Source: Microbacterium sp. AG238
Lineage (GTDB): Bacteria; Actinomycetota; Actinomycetes; Actinomycetales; Microbacteriaceae
DNA length: 64,000 nucleotides
Assembly: GCF_003610405.1 (NCBI RefSeq)
Contig: NZ_RAQC01000001.1
Span: forward strand, 248,001 to 312,000
Direction of reading: 5' to 3'
The notes beneath the pieces were generated by a model. It searched no databases and was not told the origin of the DNA. It saw nothing but the letters and a program-made list of their open reading frames with translations. This document shows, piece by piece, positions 63,978-64,000 of this stretch. How positions within the stretch are numbered: position 1 is the stretch's first letter; each line of letters opens with the position of its first letter. A program made the position numbers and the translations under genes.

Positions 63978-64000
63978 CGAGGCTCCCTTCGGAGAGGTCG

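Overview
The window is about 64 kb of very GC-rich chromosomal DNA from an actinobacterium, most probably a member of the Microbacteriaceae close to Microbacterium. The evidence is GC-biased codons with many GTG starts, an RbpA homologue, PafB/PafC, HelY, an ANTAR response regulator of the PdtaR type, class II tRNA-Leu genes without encoded CCA, and the gene order hisF-hisI-(trp)-lgt-gltB-gltD-pyk. I see no insertion sequence, prophage, CRISPR array or rRNA. Genes are tightly packed, and no stretch above 300 bases lacks a gene.

Layout. 1-13.4 kb (+): the end of hisF, hisI, a Trp-associated membrane protein, an HGxxPAAW small membrane protein, trpCBA, lgt, gltBD and pyk. This covers histidine, tryptophan and glutamate synthesis, lipoprotein maturation and glycolysis. 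13.4-20.3 kb: tRNA-Leu(CAA), pdtaR, a hotdog thioesterase, polA, a DUF885 protein and a luciferase-like oxidoreductase. 20.3-29.8 kb is more accessory: two MFS transporters, an SGNH hydrolase, an amylosucrase, two unknown genes, a PAP2 phosphatase, an AEC carrier and an HdeD-like protein. 29.8-35.3 kb: an S9 peptidase with an SDR enzyme, then nfeD-slipin-GDPD and rbpA. 35.3-45.2 kb (-) runs HAD, trmI, FKBP lipoprotein, pafB, pafC, tatA, tatC, helY, lnt. These are the flanks of the actinobacterial Pup-proteasome locus, but the Pup-proteasome genes themselves are absent. 45.3-57.6 kb: a PAC2 protein, uppP, an M20 peptidase, tRNA-Leu(GAG), a helicase, a second SGNH hydrolase, a SpoU methyltransferase, a sirtuin, a phosphoglycerate-mutase-like phosphatase, an Lrp regulator, an EamA transporter, a CGNR protein, an alpha/beta hydrolase and a DnaQ-like exonuclease. 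57.6-64 kb (-): phoH-ybeY-CBS protein-era, a lipoprotein (+), and leuA behind a leader peptide.

The strongest cross-window signal is regulatory. A hexamer of the form TANNNT (usually TAGGCT or TAGACT) lies exactly 6 or 7 bases before the start codon of many genes. This is the spacing expected for a -10 box feeding a leaderless mRNA. The rule helps choose starts for several genes. It also reveals short leaderless upstream ORFs: a 17-residue leucine leader (four consecutive Leu codons) before leuA, and three mini-ORFs whose stop overlaps the start of the next gene as ATGA (MFS at 24.2 kb, amylosucrase at 24.3 kb, an unknown gene at 27.1 kb). Four TAG stop codons double as the first half of the -10 box of the following gene.

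Two absences also stand out. No trpE lies between hisI and the Trp-associated membrane protein, and no mpa-dop-pup-prcBA-pafA block lies between trmI and the FKBP/pafB genes. Both rest on remembered gene order and need checking against the full genome.
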